Numbered from the stretch's first letter, positions 35,643-45,130 are shown. The stretch: DNA of 64,000 nucleotides from CAYVIB01 sp964451365 (GCA_964451365.1 CAYVIB010000019.1:1-64000), one strand, 5' to 3'. Numbers and translations are program-made. The notes: a model not told the origin generated them from the sequence alone.

Positions 35643-36419
35643 TTAGCGTTTTTCAATCCTGATAAACACTCGACTCATGAATTTTTCCATATCACAAGCT
35701 ACCAGTTTTTTTATTTCAGCCAGCTCTTCATCCGAACTAACGCTAAATCCATGATCGAAACGTACCGAAAAATAATAACGCTCGTTGATTACGTAGAGAA
35801 AATAGGTGTGGGGACGATCCGAAAATTCATTTTTCATTGTCCAATATAAATAATTAACGTTGTTTATCTTTTTCTCATTCAAGGCGCTTGGGCTTTCCAG
35901 AAGCATTTGAGCAATCTCATCTTCGTCGAGTCCTTCTCTCCCGCCAAAAGCTCTCGCCTCGCTATTTGGGCTACTCGGGCCGTTCAAGTAGGCGTCATAC
36001 GCTTGCGAAATGTAGGCTTTTATATCTCCGGTATAACAACCGATAAACAAGTTAATGTTTAAATTGCCCAACTCCCCATTTAAGCCTTGCGATTTACCGG
36101 CAGTGTATTCCCATGTTGCTCCGTCAAATTCATGGGCTTGCTGCCATGTGTTCTGTTGGCACTTTAAACTCTCGGAAAGCGTTATACTCTGGGTTCGCTC
36201 CGATTCTTCCTTATACCGCTGATCATAACTGAAGTATTTCGACATGTTTCCGGGCATTTCATACTCGATAGAAAGCCCGGAATCCAAATGAATCACTTTA
36301 AATATGGCATCGGAAAAATCAGGCCCTTTTACCGGAATTTGTTTGCATCCAAATAAGAAAGTAAGTAGAGACATAGCAACAACCAACCTGAGTTCTTTAA
36401 CCGAATTATATTGAACCAT
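35643..36419 (-). CDS. cassette lipoprotein, copy 2 (putative immunity/partner of the hydrolase)
   Basis: Paralogue of the lipoprotein at 12730-13500, 258 residues. The start at 36419 is chosen because it aligns with copy 1 and gives the signal MVQYNSVKEL...LTFLFG-Cys25-KQ. A frame start seven codons further up would lie deeper inside the hydrolase gene. GPDFSDAIFKVIH, IEYEMPGNMSKYFSYD and a C-terminal aromatic stretch (HTYFLYVINERYYFSVRF) line up with copy 1, while the middle is clearly diverged. It overlaps the hydrolase stop by 14 bases. The divergence between the two partners would suit distinct specificities if these are immunity proteins; that is inference. AT-rich compared with parE next door. 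Confidence 0.8.
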   Translation of the reverse strand: MVQYNSVKELRLVVAMSLLTFLFGCKQIPVKGPDFSDAIFKVIHLDSGLSIEYEMPGNMSKYFSYDQRYKEESERTQSITLSESLKCQQNTWQQAHEFDGATWEYTAGKSQGLNGELGNLNINLFIGCYTGDIKAYISQAYDAYLNGPSSPNSEARAFGGREGLDEDEIAQMLLESPSALNEKKINNVNYLYWTMKNEFSDRPHTYFLYVINERYYFSVRFDHGFSVSSDEELAEIKKLVACDMEKFMSRVFIRIEKR

Positions 36420-37587
36420 TAATTTTTTCCATGTGCTCACTTACTCTTTCGGCGGACCTGGTATCTCCAGCGAGAACTAAAAATTGATGATAAGCCTCTA
36501 AACTAATATAAGGGAGCGTATGAGGACTTTCTGCTGGATTGGGATCACCCACTCCCTTTACCTTGGCCCAAAATGCAAGACTGCGCTTAAATGCGGCCAA
36601 ACTCAAATCATTGCCGCCTGCAAGATTAGGTACAAGGTCAAAAGGGTTATCCTTGTCCGGTGCCGCTTTTTTTATTCCAACTTTAGCAAGCAGCTGATCT
36701 GTTGTTTTCTTATTATTCCCACCGGCATGAAACACTACGGTGTTTTTATTAAGCATCTGACCGGGATTATTTTTTATATGATAAGCAACAGCCTGTTTAA
36801 ATATTATACCACCCTGGCTATGCACAACCCATTTAACCGATCTGTTTTTTCGTTGAACATCCGCCAGAATCGCGGCTAACTGTTTAGCGTTTTCCGTGGT
36901 CAAGCCCAAGTTGTCTCTAGCCGATTCAAAGAAATCCAACTTGGCGGACTGACTGGGGTTGTGGAACAGGGAGTACTCACTGAACTCGTCATTTCGATAG
37001 GCATGCTGTAAATGCACCCCCATTAGCCATGCTGCCTTTTCCAAATTATTCAACATGCCATTTACTGCCGCATGGGGAGTAACGACTTCTGTAACAGCGC
37101 TACGACTAGAAACAGTCCAATTGCGATGCAGGTTTCTAATATCAGAAAGCGATGAAGATTCTGAAAAGTCTCCTTTCTCGCCTTGCCTGACGTTATAAAG
37201 ACATGACCTTTCATCCTTCGGATTATCCTTTTTCCCAAGAATAATACTATTCAACGCTATCCTCTGGACAATAACGACTTCTGAATTGAGCTGATATTTT
37301 ATTGAGTAATTAAAGCAGGTAACGGTTACGAACTTTGCTTTAAAATGTGCGGGTCGCATTTCCTGAACCAGTCCGTCCTGGGGCGAGGGAATAGAAGCGA
37401 GTCGTTCAATACCCCGGCAAATTTGCGCCTGATCATAACTGTTCAGGTTGCTCAGGTAGTCGAAAGCCTTCTGTTCTATATAGAGTTTTCTTCCAGAGGA
37501 GTTGCGGTACCAAGGTTTTTTAGGATCTTTGTAGCGTACCGCTGAACCAAGTTTGTCTTCCGGCTGGATGTTCTGCTGGATGCCCAT
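36406..37587 (-). CDS. cassette serine hydrolase, copy 2 (toxin-type lipase-like protein)
   Basis: Paralogue of the hydrolase at 13493-14671, 393 residues and alike along the whole length. The nucleophile is Ser257 in WVVHSQGG. NPFDLVPNLAGGND and His356 in SPHTLP supply the other likely catalytic residues, with the same Ser-His spacing of 99. LFHNPSQSAKLDFFES again precedes the elbow. The N-terminal region (LYIEQKAFDYLSNLN...IERLASIPSPQDG) keeps the RelE/ParE-like pattern. Start, Shine-Dalgarno and leader are shared with copy 1. No signal peptide. It is probably a secreted or delivered effector, but no delivery domain (PAAR, VgrG, Rhs) is encoded in the window. Confidence 0.8.
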   Translation of the reverse strand: MGIQQNIQPEDKLGSAVRYKDPKKPWYRNSSGRKLYIEQKAFDYLSNLNSYDQAQICRGIERLASIPSPQDGLVQEMRPAHFKAKFVTVTCFNYSIKYQLNSEVVIVQRIALNSIILGKKDNPKDERSCLYNVRQGEKGDFSESSSLSDIRNLHRNWTVSSRSAVTEVVTPHAAVNGMLNNLEKAAWLMGVHLQHAYRNDEFSEYSLFHNPSQSAKLDFFESARDNLGLTTENAKQLAAILADVQRKNRSVKWVVHSQGGIIFKQAVAYHIKNNPGQMLNKNTVVFHAGGNNKKTTDQLLAKVGIKKAAPDKDNPFDLVPNLAGGNDLSLAAFKRSLAFWAKVKGVGDPNPAESPHTLPYISLEAYHQFLVLAGDTRSAERVSEHMEKINGSI

Positions 37588-37675
37588 ACATTCCCTTCCT
37601 GTTTTTATTGAATCAAACCTGTTGGCAATTAGACCATTTTTCCATCAACCTTGGTGGGATCTTACTCACAGAATT
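37588..37675 (-). promoter_or_regulatory. conserved leader/promoter region of the hydrolase cassette, copy 2
   Basis: Counterpart of 14672-14757. It shares 26 identical bases over the start region, the ttagaccattttt block and the hairpin gtggg-atctta-ctcac (37654-37669, one mismatch in the stem). Sequence between these blocks differs, so the preserved pieces may be under selection. Confidence 0.6.
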
Positions 37676-37695
37676 CAGGTGGTTCGATTGGTACT

Positions 37696-37766
37696 GTAGG
37701 GGCAGACCCACGTGTCTGATCTGTTTGCGCGGATGGCTTTGGGCGCACACGTGGGTGCGCCCCTAC
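37696..37766. repeat. palindromic repeat, family A, copy 2
   Basis: GTAGGGGC...GCCCCTAC outer arms with an inner hairpin (gggcgcacacgtgggtgcgccc). It lies between the cassette leader and the 3' end of parE, where it could act as transcript end for parE. Confidence 0.75.
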
Positions 37767-37779
37767 GGTGCCAGGTGGG

Positions 37780-39669
37780 TTATACGGCAACCTCCGCCAT
37801 ATTACCTTTTGTCTCCAACCAATCCTTGCGATCCGAGCTGCGCTTCTTCGCCAGCAACATATCCATAATCTGGTGAGTATTATCATCGGATGTAATTGTT
37901 AGCTGCACCAACCGGCGCGTATCGCGCGCCATGGTGGTTTCGCGCAGTTGCATGGGGTTCATTTCACCCAAACCCTTGAAACGCTGGACGTTGACCTTGC
38001 CTCTTTTCTTTTCCGCTTCGATGCGGTCGAGCACGCCCTGCTTTTCGCTTTCGTCGAGGGCGTAGTAAACGTCCTGTCCGATATCGATGCGATACAGCGG
38101 AGGCATGGCAACGAAGACATGACCGGCACTTACCAGAGCGGGAAAATGCTTAACGAATAATGCACACAACAAGGTGGCGATGTGCAAGCCATCGGAGTCG
38201 GCGTCGGCAAGGATGCAGATTTTGCCATAGCGCAGTTTTTCGAGATTATCGGAGCCGGGGTCAATGCCGAGAGCGACGGAAATATCGTGCACTTCCTGCG
38301 AGGCAAGAACTTCCTGGCTGTCCACTTCCCAGGTGTTCAGGATTTTTCCGCGCAGGGGCATGATGGCTTGGAACTCGCGGTCGCGCGCCTGTTTTGCGGA
38401 ACCGCCGGCGGAGTCGCCTTCCACCAGAAACAATTCGCCGCGCATGGGATCGGCAGTGGAACAGTCGGCGAGTTTGCCGGGCAGCGCAGGGCCCTGGGTT
38501 ATTTTTTTGCGCTCAATTTTTTTGCTGGAGCGCACGCGTTTTTGCGCGTTGCTGATACAGAAATCCGCGAGTTTGTCGCCTTCTTCCGTGTGCTGGTTGA
38601 GCCACAGACTAAACGCATCCTTGGCGACGCCGGAGACAAACGCTGCGGCTTCGCGGGAGGATAAACGCTCTTTTGTCTGGCCGGAGAATTGCGGGTCCTG
38701 CAATTTCGATGAGAGCACGTAGCAGCAGTTGATCCAGATATCTTCCGGCGCGAGTTTGACGCCGCGCGGCACCAGGTTGCGAATTTCGCAGTATTCGCGC
38801 ATCGCCTCCATCAGGCCGGTGCGTAAACCATTTACGTGGGTGCCGCCCTGGGCGGTGGGGATCAGGTTGACGTAACTTTCCTGCACCGCTTCACCGCCTT
38901 CCGGCAGCCAGTGCACGGCCCAGTCCACCGCTTCGGTGGAACCGGAAAAGCTGCCGATAAAGGGATCGGTGGGCAGGGTTTCCCAACCCTGGGTGGCCTG
39001 CACGAGGTAATCCTTTAAACCGTCCTCGTAGTACCAGGTGTCGGTTTCGCCGCTTTGTTCGTCGATAAACACCACTTCCAGGCCGGGGCACAGAACGGCT
39101 TTTGCACGCAGTACGTGGCGCAAACGCGGCACGGAAAATTTGTTGGAGTCGAAATATTTCGGGTCCGGCAGAAACCGCACAGCGGTACCGGTGGTGCGTT
39201 TGCCGCAGGTATCGATAACCTCCAGATCCAGTGCTTTGTCGCCGTTTTGGAAACCAATGCGGTACACATTGCCGTCGCGCTTGATGGTGACTTCAAGAAC
39301 TTTGGAAAGCGCGTTGACCACCGACACACCCACGCCGTGCAGGCCGCCGGAAAACTGGTAGTTTTTGTTGGAGAATTTTCCACCCGCGTGCAGAGTGGAA
39401 AGGATCACTTCCACGCCTGGCTTTTTTTGTTCCGGGTGAATATCCACCGGCATGCCGCGGCCGTCGTCCGATACCGTGACGGAATGATCTTTGTGAAGCG
39501 TAACTTCGATTTTTTTTGCAAAGCCGGCCAGAGCTTCGTCAACGCTGTTATCGATAACCTCCTGTGCCAGGTGGTTGGGCCGGGTGGTGTCGGTGTACAT
39601 GCCGGGCCGTTTTTTTACCGGGTCGAGGCCGGTGAGTACTTCAATATCTTCTGCGGTGTAATTTGCCAT
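37780..39669 (-). CDS. parE: DNA topoisomerase IV subunit B
   Basis: ATPase subunit of topoisomerase IV, which with ParC unlinks replicated chromosomes. The GHKL ATPase domain shows VIDNSVDEAL (about residue 40), SDDGRGMPVD and GGLHGVGVSVVNALS. The Toprim domain has LVEGDSAGGSAKQARDREFQ (about 415) and the DADSDG metal site. The length of 629 matches E. coli ParE (630), shorter than GyrB, which argues for ParE. It follows ilvA on the same strand after 27 bases. parC is not adjacent within the window. Confidence 0.96.
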   Translation of the reverse strand: MANYTAEDIEVLTGLDPVKKRPGMYTDTTRPNHLAQEVIDNSVDEALAGFAKKIEVTLHKDHSVTVSDDGRGMPVDIHPEQKKPGVEVILSTLHAGGKFSNKNYQFSGGLHGVGVSVVNALSKVLEVTIKRDGNVYRIGFQNGDKALDLEVIDTCGKRTTGTAVRFLPDPKYFDSNKFSVPRLRHVLRAKAVLCPGLEVVFIDEQSGETDTWYYEDGLKDYLVQATQGWETLPTDPFIGSFSGSTEAVDWAVHWLPEGGEAVQESYVNLIPTAQGGTHVNGLRTGLMEAMREYCEIRNLVPRGVKLAPEDIWINCCYVLSSKLQDPQFSGQTKERLSSREAAAFVSGVAKDAFSLWLNQHTEEGDKLADFCISNAQKRVRSSKKIERKKITQGPALPGKLADCSTADPMRGELFLVEGDSAGGSAKQARDREFQAIMPLRGKILNTWEVDSQEVLASQEVHDISVALGIDPGSDNLEKLRYGKICILADADSDGLHIATLLCALFVKHFPALVSAGHVFVAMPPLYRIDIGQDVYYALDESEKQGVLDRIEAEKKRGKVNVQRFKGLGEMNPMQLRETTMARDTRRLVQLTITSDDNTHQIMDMLLAKKRSSDRKDWLETKGNMAEVAV

Positions 39670-39696
39670 ATTTATAAAATGTAACGTCTCGAATTG

Positions 39697-41211
39697 TTAA
39701 CCCAAGAAATAAGTGTAGGCTTCGTTATCGGTTTCTTCCCAATAAGCGTAGTTCAGTTCGCTCAACAGTTTTTCCAGTTGTTTCCTCTCCCCCGGCGGCA
39801 CCTGCATGCCCACCAGCACGCGGCCGAAGGCGGAACCGTGGTTGCGGTAGTGGAACATGGAAATGTTCCAGCGGCCCGCCAGCTTGGTTAAAAAGTTCAG
39901 CAACGCGCCGGGGCGTTCTGGAAATTCGAACCGATAGACAATTTCATTGTCCGCCGCCGGCGCGCGTCCGCCCACCATATGGCGAATATGCATTTTCGCC
40001 ATTTCGTTATCTGTCATATCGACAACGTGGTAGTTCTTGCTTTTCAGCAAGGTCACAATCTCCTCGCGGTCGTTTTTGTCCGGCGATATTTGCAGGCCGA
40101 CAAAAATGTGCGCGTCCTTGTTGTCCGCAAAGCGGTAATTGAATTCGGTAATCGCGCGCTTGCCCAGCAGCGCGCAGAATTGTTTGTAGCTGCCGGGTTT
40201 TTCCGGAATGGTCACGGCAAAAATAGCCTCGCGTTTTTCACCGATTTCGGTACGCTCGGAAATATAGCGCAGACGGTCAAAATTAGTGTTGGCGCCACTG
40301 TCGATGGCCACCAGGGTTTTGCCGCTGCAGCCGGTCTGCTCAACAAATTTTTTCAATCCGGCCAGCGAGGCCGCGCCCGCGGGTTCGGCTATCGACCGCG
40401 TATCCTCGAAAATATCCTTGATCGCCGCGCAGATTTCATCGATGGTGACGGTGATCACGCCATCGATCGTATCTTTGATGACACGGAATGTTTCCTTGCC
40501 GATACGCGCAACGGCGATACCGTCGGCAAAAATGCCCACCTGCGGTAGTTTAACCCGGCGACCGGCCTGCATGGCGGCCTGCAGGCAGGCAGACTCTTCC
40601 GCTTCCACCGCGTACACTTTGATTTCCGGTCGCACGTATTTGATGTAGGCGGCCATGCCCGCGCACAAACCGCCCCCGCCGACAGGAATAAAGACCGCAT
40701 CGATGGGACCGGAATGCTGGCGCAACAGTTCCATCGCCACGGTGCCCTGGCCGGCAATAACATCGGGGTCGTCGTAGGGGGGGATATAGATAAGCCCCTT
40801 TTCCGCCACCAAGTTTTGAGCGTGGGCGGAAGCTTCGTCGTAGGTATCGCCAAACAGCACCGTTTTGGCACCGCGCCGCTTGACCGCATCGACCTTGATC
40901 GCCGGCGTGGTGCGCGGCATAACGATGGTGGCGGCAATGCCCATATGCCTTGCCGCCAGTGCCAGCCCTTGGGCGTGGTTACCGGCGGAGGCGGCAATCA
41001 CGCCGCATTTTTTTTGTTCATCGCTCAATTGCAGCAGCCGGTTATAGGCACCCCGCACTTTGAAGGAAAACACCGGTTGCAGGTCTTCGCGCTTGAGCAG
41101 CACCCGGTTGCCGGTGCGGTCGGACATCAGCGGCGCGTCGTCCAGTGGGGTTTCCACGGCGAGGTCGTAAATGCGGGCGTTGAGTATTCGGTTTATGTAG
41201 GACTGGGGCAT
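39697..41211 (-). CDS. ilvA: biosynthetic threonine ammonia-lyase (deaminase)
   Basis: A PLP enzyme converting threonine to 2-oxobutanoate, the first step of isoleucine synthesis. The cofactor lysine is in FSFKVRGAYN near residue 50, and VGGGGLCAGMA (about 190) binds the PLP phosphate. Two C-terminal ACT-like regulatory repeats, beginning near AIFAVTIPEKPGSY and YRFEFPERPGALL, make this the feedback-inhibited biosynthetic form (504 residues; E. coli IlvA 514) rather than the short catabolic TdcB. It is divergent from rpiA and sits upstream of parE on the same strand. Confidence 0.96.
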   Translation of the reverse strand: MPQSYINRILNARIYDLAVETPLDDAPLMSDRTGNRVLLKREDLQPVFSFKVRGAYNRLLQLSDEQKKCGVIAASAGNHAQGLALAARHMGIAATIVMPRTTPAIKVDAVKRRGAKTVLFGDTYDEASAHAQNLVAEKGLIYIPPYDDPDVIAGQGTVAMELLRQHSGPIDAVFIPVGGGGLCAGMAAYIKYVRPEIKVYAVEAEESACLQAAMQAGRRVKLPQVGIFADGIAVARIGKETFRVIKDTIDGVITVTIDEICAAIKDIFEDTRSIAEPAGAASLAGLKKFVEQTGCSGKTLVAIDSGANTNFDRLRYISERTEIGEKREAIFAVTIPEKPGSYKQFCALLGKRAITEFNYRFADNKDAHIFVGLQISPDKNDREEIVTLLKSKNYHVVDMTDNEMAKMHIRHMVGGRAPAADNEIVYRFEFPERPGALLNFLTKLAGRWNISMFHYRNHGSAFGRVLVGMQVPPGERKQLEKLLSELNYAYWEETDNEAYTYFLG

Positions 41212-41381
41212 AACGTTGTTGGTACGATGTTATTGAATTTTTTCAGGAGGCCATACTAATGGATGAGTGCTTTTAAGTCACTGACCGCGCATAAATTGCC
41301 GATCCGCCCGAAAAGGCGGTTTCACCGGCCACCGATAATTCGTAGAATACGCCTTTGCAAAAGCTCGAGGTTTTCCCGTCA

Positions 41382-42071
41382 ATGCCCCCCTCCTCCCGCC
41401 AGGACGAACTGAAAAAAATGGTGGCCCAGGCCGCGCTGGATTATATCCTGCCCAAGCTCACGCGAGGCACTGTTCTCGGCATCGGCACCGGTTCCACCGC
41501 CAACTTTTTTATCGACTTGCTCGCACCACATAAAGACAGCTTCAACGGCGCGGTGGCCAGCTCCGAAGCTTCCGCCACACGGCTGCAAAACCACGGCATT
41601 GCCGTCCACGACCTGAACGAGTTGGAACAACTTGTCGCCTATGTCGATGGCGCGGACGAGAGCAATGCCAACCTGGAGCTGATTAAAGGCGGCGGCGCGG
41701 CGCTGACAAGGGAAAAAATTGTTGCCGCCTGCGCGGAGGAATTTATCTGCATCGCCGACCAGAGCAAATGGGTGGATACCCTCGGCCGCTTCCCCCTGCC
41801 AGTGGAGGTATTGCCCATGGCGAGGGCCTACGTGGAGCGGGAACTCAGACGACTGGGCGGCGAATCGGTATACCGGCAGGGCTGCGTGACCGACAACGGC
41901 AATTGCATTGTCGATGTTCATGGCCTTACGATTACCGACCCCGTCGCGCTGGAAACCGCAATCAACCAGATTACCGGCGTCGTCACCAACGGGCTGTTCG
42001 CACTCCGACCGGCGGACATTCTGTTCCTGGGTACCGACGCAGGTGTGGAAACAAAAAAACGATCTTCCTGA
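41382..42071 (+). CDS. rpiA: ribose-5-phosphate isomerase A
   Basis: Interconverts ribose 5-phosphate and ribulose 5-phosphate in the pentose phosphate pathway. GIGTGSTANFFID (about residue 30), DGADE (about 88), the KGGGAALTREKI segment with the catalytic lysine and glutamate region, and VTDNGNCIVDV near the end are diagnostic. The start is set at the ATG at 41382 (229 residues; E. coli 219); the frame runs further upstream to a TTG at 41355 without a better Shine-Dalgarno. serA starts 7 bases after the stop, so the two are co-transcribed, with ilvA divergent. The arrangement is common in gammaproteobacteria. Confidence 0.95.
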   Translation: MPPSSRQDELKKMVAQAALDYILPKLTRGTVLGIGTGSTANFFIDLLAPHKDSFNGAVASSEASATRLQNHGIAVHDLNELEQLVAYVDGADESNANLELIKGGGAALTREKIVAACAEEFICIADQSKWVDTLGRFPLPVEVLPMARAYVERELRRLGGESVYRQGCVTDNGNCIVDVHGLTITDPVALETAINQITGVVTNGLFALRPADILFLGTDAGVETKKRSS

Positions 42072-42078
42072 ATATCTT

Positions 42079-43314
42079 ATGGCTTCAGCACAAACCTCTC
42101 TCGACAAAGACAAAATTAAATTCCTTTTACTGGAAGGCGTGCACCCGTCCGCTGTGGACAGCCTGAAAAATGCCGGCTACACCAATGTGGAATACCTTAA
42201 AACCGCGCTTGCGGGTGATGAGCTGGCGGAAAAAATCCGCGATGCCCACTTTGTCGGCTTACGTTCCCGCACACAGCTAACCCGCGAGGTTTTTGCACAG
42301 GCGCAAAAACTGGTGGCGGTGGGCTGCTTCTGCATCGGTACCAACCAGGTGGACCTGGCGGCGGCGCAGGAAGCCGGCGTGGCGGTGTTTAACGCGCCTT
42401 TTTCCAATACCCGCAGCGTGGCCGAACTGGTGATTGCCGAGGCGATTCTGTTACTGCGGGATATTCCGGCCAAAAATGCCGCCTGCCATCGCGGCGAATG
42501 GTTGAAGTCCGCCGCCGGCTCCTATGAAATTCGAGGCAAAACCATCGGCCTGATCGGCTATGGCTCCATCGGCACTCAGGTAAGCGTGCTGGCTGAATCA
42601 CTGGGTATGAAGGTATTGTTTTTCGATGCGATCAGCAAACTGCCGATGGGCAACGCGGTGCAGTGCAAGTCGTTAAACCAGTTACTGGCCGGGTCCGATA
42701 TTGTCAGTTTGCATGTGCCGGAAAATCCCTCCACCAAGAATATGATTGGCGAGCGTGAAATCTCAATGATGAAACCGGGCGCGATTTTGATCAATGCCTC
42801 GCGCGGCACGGTAGTCGATATCGATGCGCTGGCCCGCGCACTGGAAAGCAAACATCTGGCCGGTGCCGCGATTGATGTTTTCCCGGTGGAACCGAAAGGT
42901 AACGACGAGGAATTCGTCAGCCCCCTGCGCGCGTTTGACAATGCCATTCTGACGCCGCATATCGGCGGCTCCACAGTCGAGGCACAGGAAAATATCGGTT
43001 ACGAAGTAGCGGAAAAGCTCATCCGCTACTCCGACAACGGCACCACCACCTCGTCGGTCAACTTTCCCGAGGTGGCCCTGCCGCTGCATAAGAACGTACA
43101 CCGCCTGTTGCACATTCATAAAAATGTGCCGGGCGTGCTGTCCGCCATCAACCGTATTTTTTCCGACAACAATATCAATATCGCGGGGCAGTACCTGCAG
43201 ACCAATGAAGCGGTTGGCTATGTGGTAATTGATGTGGATTCGGAATACAGTGAACTGGCGCTGAAGCAGTTGAAGGAAATTAACGGCACCATTAAGTGCC
43301 GTGTGCTTTTTTGA
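42079..43314 (+). CDS. serA: D-3-phosphoglycerate dehydrogenase
   Basis: Oxidises 3-phosphoglycerate with NAD in the first step of serine synthesis. The start at 42079 (MASAQTSLDKDKIKFLLLEG) aligns with E. coli SerA and gives 411 residues (E. coli 410); the frame continues upstream into rpiA without support. The NAD-binding motif GLIGYGSIGTQ lies near residue 155, the catalytic histidine is in TPHIGGSTVEAQ (about 295), and a C-terminal ACT domain (about 340-411) binds serine for feedback inhibition. A family B palindromic repeat follows the stop. Confidence 0.96.
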   Translation: MASAQTSLDKDKIKFLLLEGVHPSAVDSLKNAGYTNVEYLKTALAGDELAEKIRDAHFVGLRSRTQLTREVFAQAQKLVAVGCFCIGTNQVDLAAAQEAGVAVFNAPFSNTRSVAELVIAEAILLLRDIPAKNAACHRGEWLKSAAGSYEIRGKTIGLIGYGSIGTQVSVLAESLGMKVLFFDAISKLPMGNAVQCKSLNQLLAGSDIVSLHVPENPSTKNMIGEREISMMKPGAILINASRGTVVDIDALARALESKHLAGAAIDVFPVEPKGNDEEFVSPLRAFDNAILTPHIGGSTVEAQENIGYEVAEKLIRYSDNGTTTSSVNFPEVALPLHKNVHRLLHIHKNVPGVLSAINRIFSDNNINIAGQYLQTNEAVGYVVIDVDSEYSELALKQLKEINGTIKCRVLF

Positions 43315-43331
43315 ACCTCGTATTTTTATAA

Positions 43332-43370
43332 GGCGGGTGGCGCCCGAACTGTCGGACCATCGCTTACCCG
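43332..43370. repeat. dispersed palindromic repeat, family B, copy 2
   Basis: ggcgggtggcgcccgaac...gcttaccc, the reverse complement of the copy at 7129-7166 with two or three differences. It lies directly behind serA and before the converging beta-barrel gene, so it may serve both transcripts. Confidence 0.7.
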
Positions 43371-43378
43371 CATCTATA

Positions 43379-43912
43379 TTAAAATATCATTTCCAATCGC
43401 ACCCCGAATCCATCCAGGTCATATACATCCGTACCGAATGAGGTGTATTCGAGGTTGACCGACATCAGTTCATTAAAGATATAACCAACACCACCCCCGA
43501 AGGAGACATCCGAATCGTCGTCACTGAAATCCCCGCCGCCGGCATTCGCGGTTACGCCCACATTGATGTAACCCAACAAACCATATACCTGGAGCGTCTC
43601 ACTTTTATACTGCGGACGCAGGTAGACGCCATAGAATTCATCGAGGTCGAAATCCACATCAACCGGCTCTCCCTGGTCATCAAAGGTCAATGTGTCACCA
43701 TCGATACCGAAACCCACCCGAAATTCGCCGGCCAGGTTGGGAATAAATTCCACGCCTATTGCACCGCCAAGCGCGGTGACCGTGGCTTCTCCAGGAATAA
43801 ACTCCTCCTCGTAATCGAGTGAGGCAAGACCGACACTGCCATACCAGGGAACCTGCGCATGGGCGGCGGCACTTAAAACAAACATTACGACAAAACCAAG
43901 GAACTTCTTCAT
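43379..43912 (-). CDS. small outer-membrane beta-barrel protein (OmpA-like transmembrane fold)
   Basis: A 177-residue secreted protein with signal peptide MKKFLGFVVMFVLSAAAHAQ, start chosen at 43912 because a Shine-Dalgarno (ggagcc) precedes it and the signal begins there. The mature part alternates short polar and aromatic stretches expected for an eight-stranded barrel: VPWYGSVGLASLDY, GVEFIPNLAGEFRVGFG, FYGVYLRPQYK, VGYIFNELMSVNLEYTSF. It ends in phenylalanine (GVRLEMIF), the usual barrel C-terminus. It is highly acidic. No binding partner can be inferred, and it is transcribed alone, converging on serA. Confidence 0.75.
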   Translation of the reverse strand: MKKFLGFVVMFVLSAAAHAQVPWYGSVGLASLDYEEEFIPGEATVTALGGAIGVEFIPNLAGEFRVGFGIDGDTLTFDDQGEPVDVDFDLDEFYGVYLRPQYKSETLQVYGLLGYINVGVTANAGGGDFSDDDSDVSFGGGVGYIFNELMSVNLEYTSFGTDVYDLDGFGVRLEMIF

Positions 43913-44128
43913 GTTCGGCTCCATTGTTTGTGAGATTTGAGGGTAAAAAGGGAAAACAATAATGTCACAACCGGAATGTAAAGCACTCGCTAAAATAGCA
44001 GTATTTAGCCGCGTTAATAAACCTGTTTCGCAAATTGAGCGTATTCACGTAAAAGCCGATAAATCCGCTTTCCCTGCGAGCCTATTTTCCTATAATTAAC
44101 GGCAATAAACGCCAAAGCCGACCAACTA

Positions 44129-45097
44129 ATGACCAAATCTATAAACAAAGACACCGTGAAACAGATTCGCGCCGGTCTCGCCCCATTGGAAGCCGCGCTT
44201 CCGGTCGACTTTGACCACTGCGAACAGGCTTTAAAATACTATTTTGATTTCTACAGCTTCGCGGAAATTGCCGAGGGAAAAAACTGCCATTACCGAATCG
44301 GCTATCTGGAAATCGACAGCACCAGACTGGTAGCACATTACTGGCAACTGCCCGAGGCAGCTTGTACGGTTTTTATCGCTCACGGTCTGTTCGATCACGT
44401 CGGTATTTACCTGAAACTGGTAGACCTGTTATTGAAAAACGGCTTCTCCGTGCTGGCTGTCGATATGCCCGGCCACGGCCTGAGCGAAGGCAAGGCCGCG
44501 GAAGTGGAGGATTTTAATCGCTACAGCGACGCGATTATTGAATGCCTGAAAATATTACCGGCCGATGCCACTGTTTACGGACTGGGGCAAAGCGCCGGTG
44601 GTTCGGCGATTATGCAGTACGTGTTCAATACCGGCGAGGCTTGCCGTTTTAGCAAAATTACTTTACTGGCCCCGTTGATTCGGCCCAGCCAGTGGCCGCT
44701 GGTGAATATCAGTTACATTATGCTGTGCCCGTTTATCTCCCTGTTTCCCCGCAGTTTTACCTCCAATTCGCACGATAAGGATTTTGTGGAATTCCTGAGA
44801 AACGATCCGCTGCAACCGAGGCATATCTCCCTGCGCTGGATGGGCGCTATGCGGGACTGGATCAAGCGTTTCGGCGATTATTCGGTTTCCAGTATTCCCA
44901 CGTTGATTGTGCAGGGCACGAACGACAAAACCGTGGACTGGAAAAATAACCTGCCGTTAATTCAAAAGCAATTCAGTAATACGCAGGTGGTAACGGTGGA
45001 AGAGGGTCGTCACCACCTGGTTAATGAAGGCGATGCGTGGCGGGAACAGGTTTTTGGTTCCGTGGTGGATTTTCTGAAGGATTCGCGGGGCGGGTAG
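44129..45097 (+). CDS. alpha/beta hydrolase, monoacylglycerol-lipase/lysophospholipase-like
   Basis: A 322-residue cytoplasmic serine hydrolase. The oxyanion segment FIAHGLFDHVGIY (about residue 85), DMPGHGLSEG (about 113), nucleophile elbow GLGQSAGGS (Ser near 157), aspartate in GTNDKTVDW and histidine in EEGRHHLVNE complete the triad. HGxxxHxxxY and DxxGHGxS are typical of lysophospholipase L2/monoglyceride-lipase relatives. There is no signal peptide. It stands alone, about 200 bases after the divergently oriented barrel gene. The substrate is probably a lysolipid or monoacylglycerol, by family only. Confidence 0.82.
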   Translation: MTKSINKDTVKQIRAGLAPLEAALPVDFDHCEQALKYYFDFYSFAEIAEGKNCHYRIGYLEIDSTRLVAHYWQLPEAACTVFIAHGLFDHVGIYLKLVDLLLKNGFSVLAVDMPGHGLSEGKAAEVEDFNRYSDAIIECLKILPADATVYGLGQSAGGSAIMQYVFNTGEACRFSKITLLAPLIRPSQWPLVNISYIMLCPFISLFPRSFTSNSHDKDFVEFLRNDPLQPRHISLRWMGAMRDWIKRFGDYSVSSIPTLIVQGTNDKTVDWKNNLPLIQKQFSNTQVVTVEEGRHHLVNEGDAWREQVFGSVVDFLKDSRGG

Positions 45098-45130
45098 CAA
45101 GGCATTCTGATTTTTATATCGAAAGCTGTC

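Noticed and set aside
41908..42078. Upstream extension of serA
   Set aside because: It overlaps the end of rpiA in another frame and adds 57 residues absent from SerA proteins.
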